NCBI GenBank assembly: GCA_910584435.1
Contig: CAJUAP010000027.1
Location: 1 to 54,268 of the forward strand
Source of the DNA: an uncultured Acetatifactor sp.
GTDB taxonomy: Bacteria > Bacillota > Clostridia > Lachnospirales > Lachnospiraceae
Reading direction: 5' to 3'
Length of the DNA stretch: 54,268 nucleotides
This document shows positions 15,690-24,995 of this stretch, in pieces (the first letter of the stretch is position 1; each line of letters starts with the position of its first letter). A program made the position numbers and the translations under genes. The notes beneath the pieces were generated by a model that made no database searches, had not been told where the DNA came from, and worked only from the letters and a program-made list of their open reading frames with translations.

Positions 15690-17165
15690 ATGGAATTTAG
15701 TAAAACAACACCGGTATTAATATATGGTGCCGGAGAAATTGGAAAAAGTGTTGCTTTTAATTTAATCCACAGTGGATATCAGGTACTGGCTTTTTTAGAT
15801 AAGCATAAGGGCAGGGGTGAAACAATGATTGAAAAACCTGTATATATGTTTGGAGCCGAAAGCGTTGATGTAGATAAATCAAAATGTGTAATTGTTATAT
15901 GTTTGTCAGATGGATTGCAGCACAAGAGTGTTGCAGTGGAATTATGGAAGGAAGGATATCAGTACATAATATGCCTTCCTATGAATTTTGCCGTTTCTTT
16001 TAAGAAAAGGGTAGATTTATCAATTCGCTATAATTTGATATTAGATGGACAGTTTTCGAAAATAAAGAAGGTAGAGAGTTTTGGTATTTATTTGAAAGCG
16101 CAGTTAAACTGCATGGATTCTGTCATTAGGAGATTTGGAGATAATTATATTGCTTGGGTGAGAGAAGAAATTTTGTTTACTGAGTGTCTGCAGATGTGGA
16201 CTGGAGATAAAAGTAAAGTTTTTACAACACCGGATAACCAGAATATTAATATTACGGTTTTTGACGGATACCGTGAACTGTTTCAATATTTGCAAGGTGA
16301 AAGCAATGGATGTGAAGGATATTGGAAGAGTTCAGCGTTAGAGAAAACACAGCAGGAAAAATGCGCAATGATAGAAAAAAGGGAAGAATTATTGCGGACA
16401 TATGAAAGAGAGTATGGTCTGGGGCTGGAATTTTTTATTGCTGCCGCACCTCAGACGATATGGAATGAAAGAGGATATTGGAATCTTCAAGGCGGCCATC
16501 ATAGGATGATTTTTCTACAGCAGAGAGGACATGTCTTATTTCCCATCAGGGTGAGAAAGAATGAATTTGATGTATGGTGTAATAGGGACAAGCTGAAAGA
16601 AGTCAAAAAGTATATTTCGTCTCATAATAAGAATAAGACAATGGTTCCCATTCCGCACCCTGCGTTCCTTAATTTTGAGGCTGAGAGGGAATTGCAGGGA
16701 AATACTATTTTGAGTGAGGTGCTTCGGTTTTTAAGAGGAAGAATGGATTTAAGGTATAGTGTTTTGGATTATAGTGATATGGATGGTTACTTTGCGAGAA
16801 ATTTTGCTCGTATATTAGACGGGAAAGTAATATATGCAGGAGGTGAGGAGATTGGGTTTGTGAGATTGCTGAATGAATTATTGCATGTTCCCCAGGTTGT
16901 CTGCCTGGAAAGAGATAAAGCTGCCGTGAAGAATGCATATTCGCTGGTTTTTATTATCAATAGATCTGATTTGGATTTTGGCGAGAAGGAATTACAGGCG
17001 CAGTTAGATGAAACTGTAGAGAACTTCTTATTTATTGAAATGCCGACAGAGGAATTAGAAAAGGTGGATTCGTTTATACATAATACTTCCTTTCAAAGCT
17101 ATCGTGCACTGCATCGGGAAGTATACAGGGGTAAGATGAGAGAAGTAGGAGTTTTGCTGAAGTGA
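15690..17165 (+). CDS. Rossmann-module protein of unknown function, paralogue 1
   Basis: A 491-residue protein. Residues about 8-105 are the Rossmann-like module (VLIYGAGEIGKSV, LDKHKG). The remainder is not recognised. A central block, FFIAAAPQTIW...GGHHRMIFLQQRG, then FPIRV and IPHPAFLNF, is shared with the next protein, so the two are paralogues beyond the N-terminal module. The G-G-H-H-R stretch recalls the ParB/sulfiredoxin-like fold, but this is weak. The C-terminal VIYAGGEEIGF...VVCLERD looks like another nucleotide-binding fold. GAGGA supports ATG 15690. Its stop overlaps the next start, so the two are co-translated. Confidence 0.7.
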   Translation: MEFSKTTPVLIYGAGEIGKSVAFNLIHSGYQVLAFLDKHKGRGETMIEKPVYMFGAESVDVDKSKCVIVICLSDGLQHKSVAVELWKEGYQYIICLPMNFAVSFKKRVDLSIRYNLILDGQFSKIKKVESFGIYLKAQLNCMDSVIRRFGDNYIAWVREEILFTECLQMWTGDKSKVFTTPDNQNINITVFDGYRELFQYLQGESNGCEGYWKSSALEKTQQEKCAMIEKREELLRTYEREYGLGLEFFIAAAPQTIWNERGYWNLQGGHHRMIFLQQRGHVLFPIRVRKNEFDVWCNRDKLKEVKKYISSHNKNKTMVPIPHPAFLNFEAERELQGNTILSEVLRFLRGRMDLRYSVLDYSDMDGYFARNFARILDGKVIYAGGEEIGFVRLLNELLHVPQVVCLERDKAAVKNAYSLVFIINRSDLDFGEKELQAQLDETVENFLFIEMPTEELEKVDSFIHNTSFQSYRALHREVYRGKMREVGVLLK

Positions 17166-18736
17166 AGATGGAAACGTTCAAAATTGATAAAAAGAAGCGC
17201 TATATTATATATGGCGCAGGCGGCGATGGAATAAAAACAGCTGCAAGTCTGGCGGAACAAAATGTTGATATATGGGGATATATTGATGCCAGGGGGGATA
17301 CGATCCGGTACATTGATGGATGCCAGGTGTGTACATTGCAGAAAGCTGCTGAGATGATAGATGATAAAGAAAATTATGTTGTAATTATTACAATCAAGAA
17401 TTTATTTGAACATTCAAGGGTATCCAGAAATCTTGCACGGACAGGTTTTTCGCAAGTTATTTACAAGCCGGTGGAGGTATTAAAAGGAATTGGAACGGAA
17501 GCTCAAAAAAGGATTGGGGAGGTGTATGACCGGATTGTATTGCAAAAATATATACATTTAAACGATGAGATAAGCAAAACAGATGCGGAACTGAAAATCA
17601 GCTGTAAAGATAATCTTTTGATAACATCAAATGAGCAGAGTGTTACAGTATGGCTTCCAGAAGAATTGATTTATAATTATGACGACTTACAGGATGCTTA
17701 TGGCGGCATAAATATGCCGGTTCTTTTTCCTTTGGTAGAATTATACCGTCTTTTCATGGGACAGTATAAGGAAGAAGACAAGGTACAAGAGGTTACGGAT
17801 AATTTTATTTTCTATGCTATGGAATGGATGAAAAGGGAGAAGATTGATTTTAACAACGAATTGAAACATAGTCTGATTCGGTCAAGAAATAATGTGTTTG
17901 TTGAAATGCAGAGAGTATTTGAGATTGATCAGGAATTTTTTGTCAGAAATGCACCAAGTGTATGTAGAGGTGGTAGAGGGGGTTTTTATATGTCGTCCAG
18001 TGGAAGGAACAGGGTGGCATTTCTGCTTGCGAGAGATTTTCATTATATTCCGGTTCGCATGTCTGAAGCCGATTATTGTTCTTGGGTGAATCAGGAAGGT
18101 TATATGGAAATTTTGAAATATATGGAACAAAAAAACATGGATACTTTTGAGGGAACAATAGCACATCCGTTTCTGAGCAGCATATCTGTAAAATATACGG
18201 AGTATATGCATTTGTTTTGTGTTAAGTGTTTAAATATTTTAGTGAAACAGTTTTATGCGCGAAGCCGCGTAAAGGATGGGAAAGTGTGCGTAATAGATAA
18301 GAGCAGGTTAGAGGAGAATAAGCAAAGAGAAAAAATAGGCTGCTTTTTAATGGACTATGGATGCATGAGAAGATATTTGAACATGAACGGATTGTATGCG
18401 GAAACTGTAACTGAGAAGGTGCAGGATGTGTATACGGAGATGGAAGAGATGCTGGACAAATTGTTTGGGATTGATAATGACGAATCAACAGAAGATGGGA
18501 AAGAAAATTATACAATCGTTATTGTTGATTCCCGCAGACAAGAGAATCAATGCATAAAAAGTTTGAACGGTGTGCACCAGATTTTTCTGTTAAATTGGAA
18601 CCAGGAACAAAATTATTTACAGCAATGCAGAAAACAGAATTTCAAAATACAGGAAAAACTATTTGCATCTTTGTGGGACGGAAAACATGTGGAAGGCTAT
18701 TGGCTGAACAGAGAGACAATAGGTGAAGGAAGATGA
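17162..18736 (+). CDS. Rossmann-module protein of unknown function, paralogue 2
   Basis: A 524-residue paralogue of the preceding gene product. Residues about 10-110 are the Rossmann-like module (YIIYGAGGDGIK, YIDARGD). The shared central block reads FFVRNAPS...GRNRVAFLLAR, YIPVRM and IAHPFLSS; the histidine pair of the first paralogue is replaced by R-N. The C-terminus (YTIVIVDSRRQENQ) is unassigned. GTG 17162 overlaps the preceding stop and has TAGGAG upstream; ATG 17168 is an alternative. The function is unknown. The pair probably works as a complex or on related substrates. Confidence 0.7.
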   Translation: MKMETFKIDKKKRYIIYGAGGDGIKTAASLAEQNVDIWGYIDARGDTIRYIDGCQVCTLQKAAEMIDDKENYVVIITIKNLFEHSRVSRNLARTGFSQVIYKPVEVLKGIGTEAQKRIGEVYDRIVLQKYIHLNDEISKTDAELKISCKDNLLITSNEQSVTVWLPEELIYNYDDLQDAYGGINMPVLFPLVELYRLFMGQYKEEDKVQEVTDNFIFYAMEWMKREKIDFNNELKHSLIRSRNNVFVEMQRVFEIDQEFFVRNAPSVCRGGRGGFYMSSSGRNRVAFLLARDFHYIPVRMSEADYCSWVNQEGYMEILKYMEQKNMDTFEGTIAHPFLSSISVKYTEYMHLFCVKCLNILVKQFYARSRVKDGKVCVIDKSRLEENKQREKIGCFLMDYGCMRRYLNMNGLYAETVTEKVQDVYTEMEEMLDKLFGIDNDESTEDGKENYTIVIVDSRRQENQCIKSLNGVHQIFLLNWNQEQNYLQQCRKQNFKIQEKLFASLWDGKHVEGYWLNRETIGEGR

Positions 18737-19458
18737 ACCAGAGAGGGTATGTATTCGGAACAGGAGGAATTGGTTTAAAGGCGAAAGCGCAGATAGAGGA
18801 TGGCGGAAAAACGGTCATTGGCTTTTTGGACAATGACGATTCTAAATGGGGAAAGAAAATAGAGAATTGTGAAATATTTGCGCCGCAGTACATAACAGAA
18901 GCATCATATGATTTTGTTGCTATAGGGGTATATAAGGCAGTGGAAGTGATCAGACAGCAGCTGATTGCGTTAGGAGTTCCGGAATGTAGGCTGATTGTAC
19001 CAATAGAAGCAGATAGAATTTTTCCTAATCCAATCCTATCCGCGGAGGATGAGTTGGATAAGCTGGATTGTTCTGAGTATTGTTCCCAAGCCACAAGAGC
19101 CTATCTGGAGAAGAATATTATAATTAAAGATGAGGAATTTCTTCATAAATTGGAAGATTTAAAACGGGTTTTGAAAGAGAATCATATTCCGCGGGCAAAA
19201 GTATGTGTGGTCAGCGGTGCGGTGCTGCAAGCCTATGGATTAAGGCAGTCAAAAAAGTTTGATGATATTGACATTATTATGACCAGCGATCTGCGTAAAA
19301 TATATGGAAGCGGATTAGTCATTGTTTCCGCAACAGCGGAAATGCATCCTCAAGATGAATATACGGTAACAGACGATGAAATAATACAAAATAAGCAGTA
19401 TCACTTTGTTTTTCATGACTTGAAGTTTGCTTGTCTTGATGCTTTGCTGATGAAATAA
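18733..19458 (+). CDS. Rossmann-like module fused to a nucleotidyltransferase-fold domain
   Basis: A 241-residue protein. Residues 5-100 form the Rossmann-like module (GYVFGTGGIGLKA, LDNDDSKWG). The C-terminal part reads VCVVSGAVLQAYGLRQSKKF followed by DDIDIIM, a pattern typical of small nucleotidyltransferase-fold proteins in which G-x-A...D-x-D binds metal and nucleotide. The fold call is tentative and no substrate can be named. It overlaps the previous stop by four bases, with GAAGGA upstream, and is followed by a methyltransferase-like gene. Confidence 0.62.
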   Translation: MNQRGYVFGTGGIGLKAKAQIEDGGKTVIGFLDNDDSKWGKKIENCEIFAPQYITEASYDFVAIGVYKAVEVIRQQLIALGVPECRLIVPIEADRIFPNPILSAEDELDKLDCSEYCSQATRAYLEKNIIIKDEEFLHKLEDLKRVLKENHIPRAKVCVVSGAVLQAYGLRQSKKFDDIDIIMTSDLRKIYGSGLVIVSATAEMHPQDEYTVTDDEIIQNKQYHFVFHDLKFACLDALLMK

Positions 19459-19474
19459 AAATACCGGGAGAATA

Positions 19475-20179
19475 ATGAATATGAAAATCTATAAACAGGA
19501 TGATGTAAAGAAATATTTGCAAAACGATTGGATTCTGGCGTGGTTAGAACAAAATGAGCAAGCGTATGAAAAAGAAATTCGGACACACCAATGGATGATG
19601 GAGATGGAAAATAAGCGAGCGATATATGCGGAGGTTTATGGAGATATACTGCGCGGTGATGTGGAGCCGGACAAAACGGTATTGGATGTGGGCGGCGGTT
19701 ATAATGCCCTGACAAAAGTTCTGGCACGTAATTCCAGATATACTTTGGTTGATTTTATGGCACATGGAGGAAAAGATGGTTTGTATAAAATGGGGGGGAT
19801 AAAGTGGTATTGTGGAAGCTGGTACGAGCATGAAATAGAGCAGGATTATTATTATGTGATTGCGAACGATATATTTCCTGATGTAGATCAGAGAATGGAA
19901 CTTTTTTTGGATAAATATTTAGCACACTGCCATGAACTCAGACTGGTTCTTACTTTTTATAATAAGCCTAAATTTTATGAGACGAAGAGAGTGGATGATT
20001 CTGAAATTCTTACTTTTTTATCATGGGATGGGGAAATAACGGGAATGAAATTAAGGAAATATCTGGACAGGATGATAAATACAGATGAAAACGATTTGTC
20101 GGTTCTGGCTGAACAAGACGAAAGTATCTTCCGGAACGGAAGGCAGGTTGCTTATGTGGCGTTAAAAGGAGATTTATGA
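19475..20179 (+). CDS. SAM-dependent methyltransferase-like protein
   Basis: A 234-residue protein with a class I methyltransferase motif, TVLDVGGGYNALTKVLA, near residue 70, followed by VDFMAHGG as the probable acidic loop and YYVIANDIFPDVDQRM as a motif IV-like region. Residues before the motif are helical and highly charged. It probably methylates a sugar or a group attached to it, but the substrate is unknown. It ends one base before the fucosyltransferase start. ATG 19475 and ATG 19481 are both usable. Confidence 0.68.
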   Translation: MNMKIYKQDDVKKYLQNDWILAWLEQNEQAYEKEIRTHQWMMEMENKRAIYAEVYGDILRGDVEPDKTVLDVGGGYNALTKVLARNSRYTLVDFMAHGGKDGLYKMGGIKWYCGSWYEHEIEQDYYYVIANDIFPDVDQRMELFLDKYLAHCHELRLVLTFYNKPKFYETKRVDDSEILTFLSWDGEITGMKLRKYLDRMINTDENDLSVLAEQDESIFRNGRQVAYVALKGDL

Positions 20180-20180
20180 A

Positions 20181-22124
20181 ATGGTAGTGGTTCGTATTAG
20201 TCCGGGGCTGGCCAATCAGATGTATGAATTTATGGCAGCATACGCATTGGCAAAAGAACTGGGGCAGGAACTGGTGGTTGATATAGCGGAATGTATTGAC
20301 GCGGCGTGGGATTATTGTCTGGACTATTTCAACATCCCCAGTGTGAAAAAAATAGTATATCACACCAAGGATGCAAGGTATATAGGGCATTTGGACATCA
20401 GAGGAATTCCGGCTGCCTTACGGGATGACATGCTGGTACTGGTAGAAAAGGAGAGTGGTAATGACTATTTTGTATATAAGAACCTTGATATGGCCAGGGA
20501 ACTGCAGAGTGAAACAAAGTTATATATGTGCGGATATTTTTTCGATCGGGATAGGTACTATTTAAAATATTGGGATGAGATAAGAGAGATGTTCAGGCTG
20601 AGAAAGGAAACGGCAGAAATATCTTATGTGAAGCGTCTCGTCAAGGACAGGATTTCGGTAGGCGTTCATATCAGAAGAGGTGATATGCTGCTGGCAGAAT
20701 GGGCAGTTGAAATGGAAGATGATTTTTACAGGGCTGCAATAGAATGCTGCAGAGAACATTTTGGAGATTGCATTTTTTTGATTTTTTCTGATGATATTGA
20801 ATACGCCAAAAATATGTTAGGACAGGACGATTTTCTGTATTATGTACATTTCTTAGGATATAGTGACGCGGACTTGAATGAATTCGTCAGCCTGTCACTG
20901 TGCGATCACAGGATTATGTCTAACAGCAGTACTTTTAGCAGATTGGCGGATGAACTGAATTGGAAAGAAGAGAGGAAAACCTTTTGGAAGGATATCGGGC
21001 GTAAAGATGCGGCAGAGTCTCGAACGAATATTAATTTTGAAAAGAGAAATATCAGATTAAATGCATTTGATATTGAAATGTATAGCAAACGGTATGTTTT
21101 ACATAAAAAAGCTGTGTTGGATCAGTACGCGCGGCTGCAGAGGGAGATTCTTGACAGCAGGGTGGACGAGTATAATTGCGGAAAACTTCTTGATAAAATT
21201 TGTCTTTGTTCTTTGAATGTATTTCATCAGAATTTAGTGATAGAAAAAGAACTGACCTATCAAAAGTTTTTAGCGTTGATTAGGGATAAGCAGTACAGCA
21301 ATGCCCTGCAGACAGCATTTAAACTGTATTATAATTATTCGTCTGAACAGGAGTTTTGCAGGGGGCTTATAGAAGCGCTGCTGTTTTTCGGTGCTTATGA
21401 GGAAGCAGCGGTAGAAGAGGCAGGGAGGGAGCTGCCGGCGCTTACATTCTCGTCAGGTGATGCGGAAACGGATGTATACTGCAGGAGTATATTTGAGAAA
21501 TGCAAGAAGAAAAAAATGAATTTTATCATTATTCCTTATGCCGATATGATTGCTTCTGCAAGAATTGTCTCCTTAGTGGAATTGGGGCTTGTATTACAGC
21601 ACTTGGGACATGAGGTAACATTCGTGTTCTCTCCTATTGACAATGAAGAGGATTATATCCGCAGAAACAAGTATTTGACCAATCGGCATGAAGTGTGTCT
21701 GGGATGCAGACAGTACTTAATGAAGGATGTCCATAGAACGGGAATACGTAATTTTCTGAATGACTCTTTTACAGGGGATATTGTCATTATTTCAAGAATG
21801 TCAGGCTTTTTTATTGAGAAGAAGGAATATGAAAAGGGAAACGTGAAGTATGTGTTTCCTGACTTTTCAGACAGTAGAGATGCAGAAACAGCAGGCTCGT
21901 TGGAAATGGACAGGAAGGAATTGAACTGTTTGTATGACAGGGCGGATTTGGTGCTTACAAAGCAGAAAATAAAGGGAAACGGAAACCAGAAGATAGTAAA
22001 TTGGGAAGATAATGATAGCCGGGAAGCCTATTACATTGTGGAAGAAAGATGGGAATTGGGAAAGGAAAACAGACTCAGTAAGCGGGCAATAGGCATGGCG
22101 GCCGATTTGCTGGACAATTTATAA
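20181..22124 (+). CDS. GT11 alpha-1,2-fucosyltransferase-like enzyme with C-terminal GT-B-like half domain
   Basis: A 647-residue protein. Residues 1-270 are a family 11 fucosyltransferase: the GDP-binding motif VGVHIRRGDM near residue 155, IFLIFSDDIEYAK, and the C-terminal SLCDHRIMSNSSTFS are all as in the family. GT11 enzymes transfer fucose from GDP-fucose, but no GDP-fucose synthesis genes occur here, so another GDP-sugar, such as the heptose, is conceivable. Residues about 430-645 (FIIIPYADMIASARIVSLVE, LGHEVTFVFSP) resemble the N-terminal half of a GT-B transferase. AAAGGAG lies nine bases before ATG 20181. Confidence 0.8.
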   Translation: MVVVRISPGLANQMYEFMAAYALAKELGQELVVDIAECIDAAWDYCLDYFNIPSVKKIVYHTKDARYIGHLDIRGIPAALRDDMLVLVEKESGNDYFVYKNLDMARELQSETKLYMCGYFFDRDRYYLKYWDEIREMFRLRKETAEISYVKRLVKDRISVGVHIRRGDMLLAEWAVEMEDDFYRAAIECCREHFGDCIFLIFSDDIEYAKNMLGQDDFLYYVHFLGYSDADLNEFVSLSLCDHRIMSNSSTFSRLADELNWKEERKTFWKDIGRKDAAESRTNINFEKRNIRLNAFDIEMYSKRYVLHKKAVLDQYARLQREILDSRVDEYNCGKLLDKICLCSLNVFHQNLVIEKELTYQKFLALIRDKQYSNALQTAFKLYYNYSSEQEFCRGLIEALLFFGAYEEAAVEEAGRELPALTFSSGDAETDVYCRSIFEKCKKKKMNFIIIPYADMIASARIVSLVELGLVLQHLGHEVTFVFSPIDNEEDYIRRNKYLTNRHEVCLGCRQYLMKDVHRTGIRNFLNDSFTGDIVIISRMSGFFIEKKEYEKGNVKYVFPDFSDSRDAETAGSLEMDRKELNCLYDRADLVLTKQKIKGNGNQKIVNWEDNDSREAYYIVEERWELGKENRLSKRAIGMAADLLDNL

Positions 22125-22166
22125 AGGCTGTAAATCAATAGATGAAGGGCATAAGAGGAAAACAAA

Positions 22167-23360
22167 ATGCGTAATTTTTCAATACAGGATACTGTCTGGA
22201 AAAATCCCGGACATGAATTGGACAATATTGCAGAAAACATTCTGAACCGGAATCATCATTTCTATTTTTATGGAAAAGGGGATGAAATACTTAACTTTAT
22301 CCGGAAACATGAATTCGGCTCCAGCGGCATGAAGTTAAATATCATAAGGGGAGCACAGGAATCTGAGGTTTCTGATTATGATGGGATAGCGATTGTTTCG
22401 GAACAAGACGCAGCAGATGACGGCAATGGCATTATCATACATGTATCCCATGACAGGGGCGAATGGGAGCAGGCATTGGATAAATGGAGAAAAAAAGGGT
22501 ATGAATTAAACCGGAATCTTTTCCAGGGAGAAGTCTTTGCAGCCGTGTATGAGGTATATGGATTAGGGGAATTACGGATAGACAGAATAGAGATATTTCT
22601 TACATCCATATGTACATTGAATTGTGAAAAGTGTATTGCATATATTCCCTATTTTAAAAAGCCAAAGATAACGCCGCTGCAGCAGTTAAAGGAGGATGCG
22701 GATCTTTTATTCCAGAGGGTGGATTATGTACATAAGCTGAAATTGCTGGGAGGAGAAGGATTTCTGTATCCATATCTCATAGAATATGTGGATTATCTGC
22801 ATACAGTTTACGGGACTCAAATCGGGTCTGTCAGAATAGGAACCAATGGGACGATTTTTCCCAATAAAGAATTGCTGGAAATGTGCAGAAGGAACAATGT
22901 GATAGTGGATATCAGTGATTATACCCAGGCAGTTCCCAACATGTGTATGCTGGATGAAGTGAAGGATGTCTGTGAAGAAAACGGCGTTGCTGTCGATGTG
23001 AAACGGACAGGGGAGCAATGGCTGGATATGGGATTTCCGGTAAATCTTCCGAAGGAAAGGACGGAGGAGGAATTGAGGGATCATTTTCATAAATGTGCAA
23101 TGTTCTGCCGGCAGTTTTTCAACGGAAAATATTATTTCTGCTGCAGTAACTTTGCCGCAGTACATACGGGGATGTTTTCGGAAGATGCGAATGATTATGT
23201 GGACTTCAGAAAAGAGATATCCAAAAAAGAAATATTGGAATTTGAGCTTGGCTACAGCAGCAAGGGACATACCACATTTTGCAATGTATGCAGAGGGGGA
23301 TCGGAAGAGGCAAATCCGTGTAAGATAGAAGTGGCAAGGCAGATGAGAAGAGGGATGTAA
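22167..23360 (+). CDS. Radical SAM protein with degenerate Rossmann-like N-terminus
   Basis: A 397-residue protein. Residues about 28-130 look like a divergent copy of the Rossmann-like module (HFYFYGKGDEIL). The radical SAM motif CTLNCEKC (C-x3-C-x2-C) is near residue 150, followed by LKLLGGEGFLYP and RIGTNGTIFP. C-terminal cysteines (CAMFCRQFF, YYFCCSNF, CNVCRGG) may bind an auxiliary cluster. The chemistry is unknown. AGAGGA supports ATG 22167. It directly precedes the DegT aminotransferase, so the two may modify the same sugar nucleotide. Confidence 0.82.
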   Translation: MRNFSIQDTVWKNPGHELDNIAENILNRNHHFYFYGKGDEILNFIRKHEFGSSGMKLNIIRGAQESEVSDYDGIAIVSEQDAADDGNGIIIHVSHDRGEWEQALDKWRKKGYELNRNLFQGEVFAAVYEVYGLGELRIDRIEIFLTSICTLNCEKCIAYIPYFKKPKITPLQQLKEDADLLFQRVDYVHKLKLLGGEGFLYPYLIEYVDYLHTVYGTQIGSVRIGTNGTIFPNKELLEMCRRNNVIVDISDYTQAVPNMCMLDEVKDVCEENGVAVDVKRTGEQWLDMGFPVNLPKERTEEELRDHFHKCAMFCRQFFNGKYYFCCSNFAAVHTGMFSEDANDYVDFRKEISKKEILEFELGYSSKGHTTFCNVCRGGSEEANPCKIEVARQMRRGM

Positions 23361-23382
23361 AAAGGCAGGAGGGTATTACGTC

Positions 23383-24468
23383 ATGGATTTTATAAATCAA
23401 ATGGAACCTTCTTTTGATGAAAAAGAACGGGATGCATTATTTGAATACATGAATTCCGGAGGCTGGGTTACCGAATTTAAGAAGACTCGTGAATTTGAGG
23501 AAATGATAGCCGGATTTACCGGAGCAAAGTACTGTTCAGTAGTGAGTAATGGTACCGTATCTCTGTCCATTGCACTTATGGCCTGCGGCATAAAGGCAGG
23601 GGATGAGGTGATTGTTCCTGATTATACAATGGCAGCCACACCTAATGCAGCGGAGCTGATTGGGGCGAAAGCGGTTTTTGCTGACATAGACAGGCAGAAT
23701 CTATGTATGGATTTCCATGAAATGTGCAAGGCTGTCACGCCGAAAACAAAAGCAGTTATCCTGGTCAGCATCAATGGCAGATTTCCGGAGTGCATGGATG
23801 ATTTTGTGAATTTCTGCCGGGAAAGGGAGATATACCTGATAGAAGATGCGGCACAGTCTTTGGGGAGCTTCTGCCAGGGAAAGCATCTGGGAACCTTTGG
23901 GAAGATTGGCAGCTTTTCGTTCAGCGCACCGAAAATTATTACAACCGGGCAGGGCGGCGCCTTGATTACAGATGATGAAGAGTTATACCGGAATATCTGC
24001 AGGATCAGAGATTTCGGAAGAAATGGCGGAGGAAACGATCATTATCTGGTAAAGGGATGGAATTTTAAGTTTACGGACATTCAGGCAGTCATCGGAATAG
24101 AACAGATGAAAAAGCTGCCCGGCCGCATTGCCAGGAAAAAAGAGATGGGCAGATTGTATGAGGACAGACTGCGGAACATCAAGGGGATTGAACTGGTGAG
24201 AACCGATTTGGAACAGACTTCGCCCTGGTTTTACGATATTCTCTGCAGGGACAGGGATGCGCTGCAGCAGTATTTAAAAGAGAAAGGAATCGGTACAAGA
24301 CCCTTTTATCCTGCGCTTCATGCAGAACCGGCATATCAATATGATACACTATCCTTTCCGGCAGCGGAGGAGGCCGCAAAGTCGGGATTGTGGCTGCCTT
24401 CATCGGTTAAGCTGACAGATGAACAGATTGCGTACATCTGTGACTGTATTGCCGGGTTTTACATGTGA
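23383..24468 (+). CDS. DegT/DnrJ/EryC1-family sugar aminotransferase
   Basis: A 361-residue PLP-dependent enzyme that aminates keto-sugar nucleotides. Expected features are GGWVTEFKKTREFE at the N-terminus, GTVSLSIAL for cofactor phosphate, IEDAAQSLGS, and the PLP lysine in SFSAPKIITTGQGGAL near residue 185. The length is typical. A strong AGGAGGG precedes ATG 23383. No 4,6-dehydratase of RmlB type is adjacent; the epimerase/dehydratase at 32.9 kb could supply a keto substrate. Amination of a phosphonoaldehyde is less likely for this family. Confidence 0.88.
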   Translation: MDFINQMEPSFDEKERDALFEYMNSGGWVTEFKKTREFEEMIAGFTGAKYCSVVSNGTVSLSIALMACGIKAGDEVIVPDYTMAATPNAAELIGAKAVFADIDRQNLCMDFHEMCKAVTPKTKAVILVSINGRFPECMDDFVNFCREREIYLIEDAAQSLGSFCQGKHLGTFGKIGSFSFSAPKIITTGQGGALITDDEELYRNICRIRDFGRNGGGNDHYLVKGWNFKFTDIQAVIGIEQMKKLPGRIARKKEMGRLYEDRLRNIKGIELVRTDLEQTSPWFYDILCRDRDALQQYLKEKGIGTRPFYPALHAEPAYQYDTLSFPAAEEAAKSGLWLPSSVKLTDEQIAYICDCIAGFYM

Positions 24469-24550
24469 ATGAAAAAACTAATGCAGTAATTGTGACAGGA
24501 ATAGTATTGACAGGAACAGGAGTTAGAGAGCAGGTAAGGAGTGAAGGGTG

Positions 24551-24945
24551 ATGAAGTATGCCAGGTTTCCGTTTGAAAAGATTGTAAAGAAAAGCAGAGT
24601 TGTATTATATGGTGCAGGACGTGGATTGTTATTGTTGAATTTAATGCAACAATGTACAGGGACTGGGCAGTTATAAATCCATCTGATGAAATAACCAGAA
24701 CAGGTTCTTCGGCGAGAGCGTTTGTAGAATTAGGTGTGCGTAAGGGATATGAATTATTATGTATTTCAGGCGCAAATTTGATTTTCTGTGTCAGAGAAGA
24801 ATTTCATAAGTTTGGCAGTTATGATAATTCGCTGGAAGCGTTATGGCCATATTCGGAACTTACATGCCTGTTTTCAACATTCAATGGCGATGTATATGGA
24901 GATCCCTGGAAACGAAATGGAAAGGGTGTGCTGAGGCCGTTATAA
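24551..24945 (+). pseudogene. Remnant of a Rossmann-module/methyltransferase-like gene
   Basis: ATG 24551, with AAGGAG upstream, begins MKYARFPFEKIVKKSRVVLY followed by GAGRG, the start of a locus-typical Rossmann-like module, but the frame stops at 24674-24676. In the overlapping frame the sequence continues as EFNATMYRDWAVINP and then SARAFVELGVRKGYELLCIS and ANLIFCVREEF. That segment resembles the C-terminal tail of a family related to FkbM methyltransferases (E-Y-N, G-A-S-x-x-A, K-G-Y-x-L, G-x-N-x-F-F-V-R). A frameshift plus internal deletion would explain both pieces. It is probably non-functional. Confidence 0.65.
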
Positions 24946-24995
24946 TGATTAAGTCAAATCTGTAGTTTGGAATAGAAAAGGATACAGGGTTTTGA

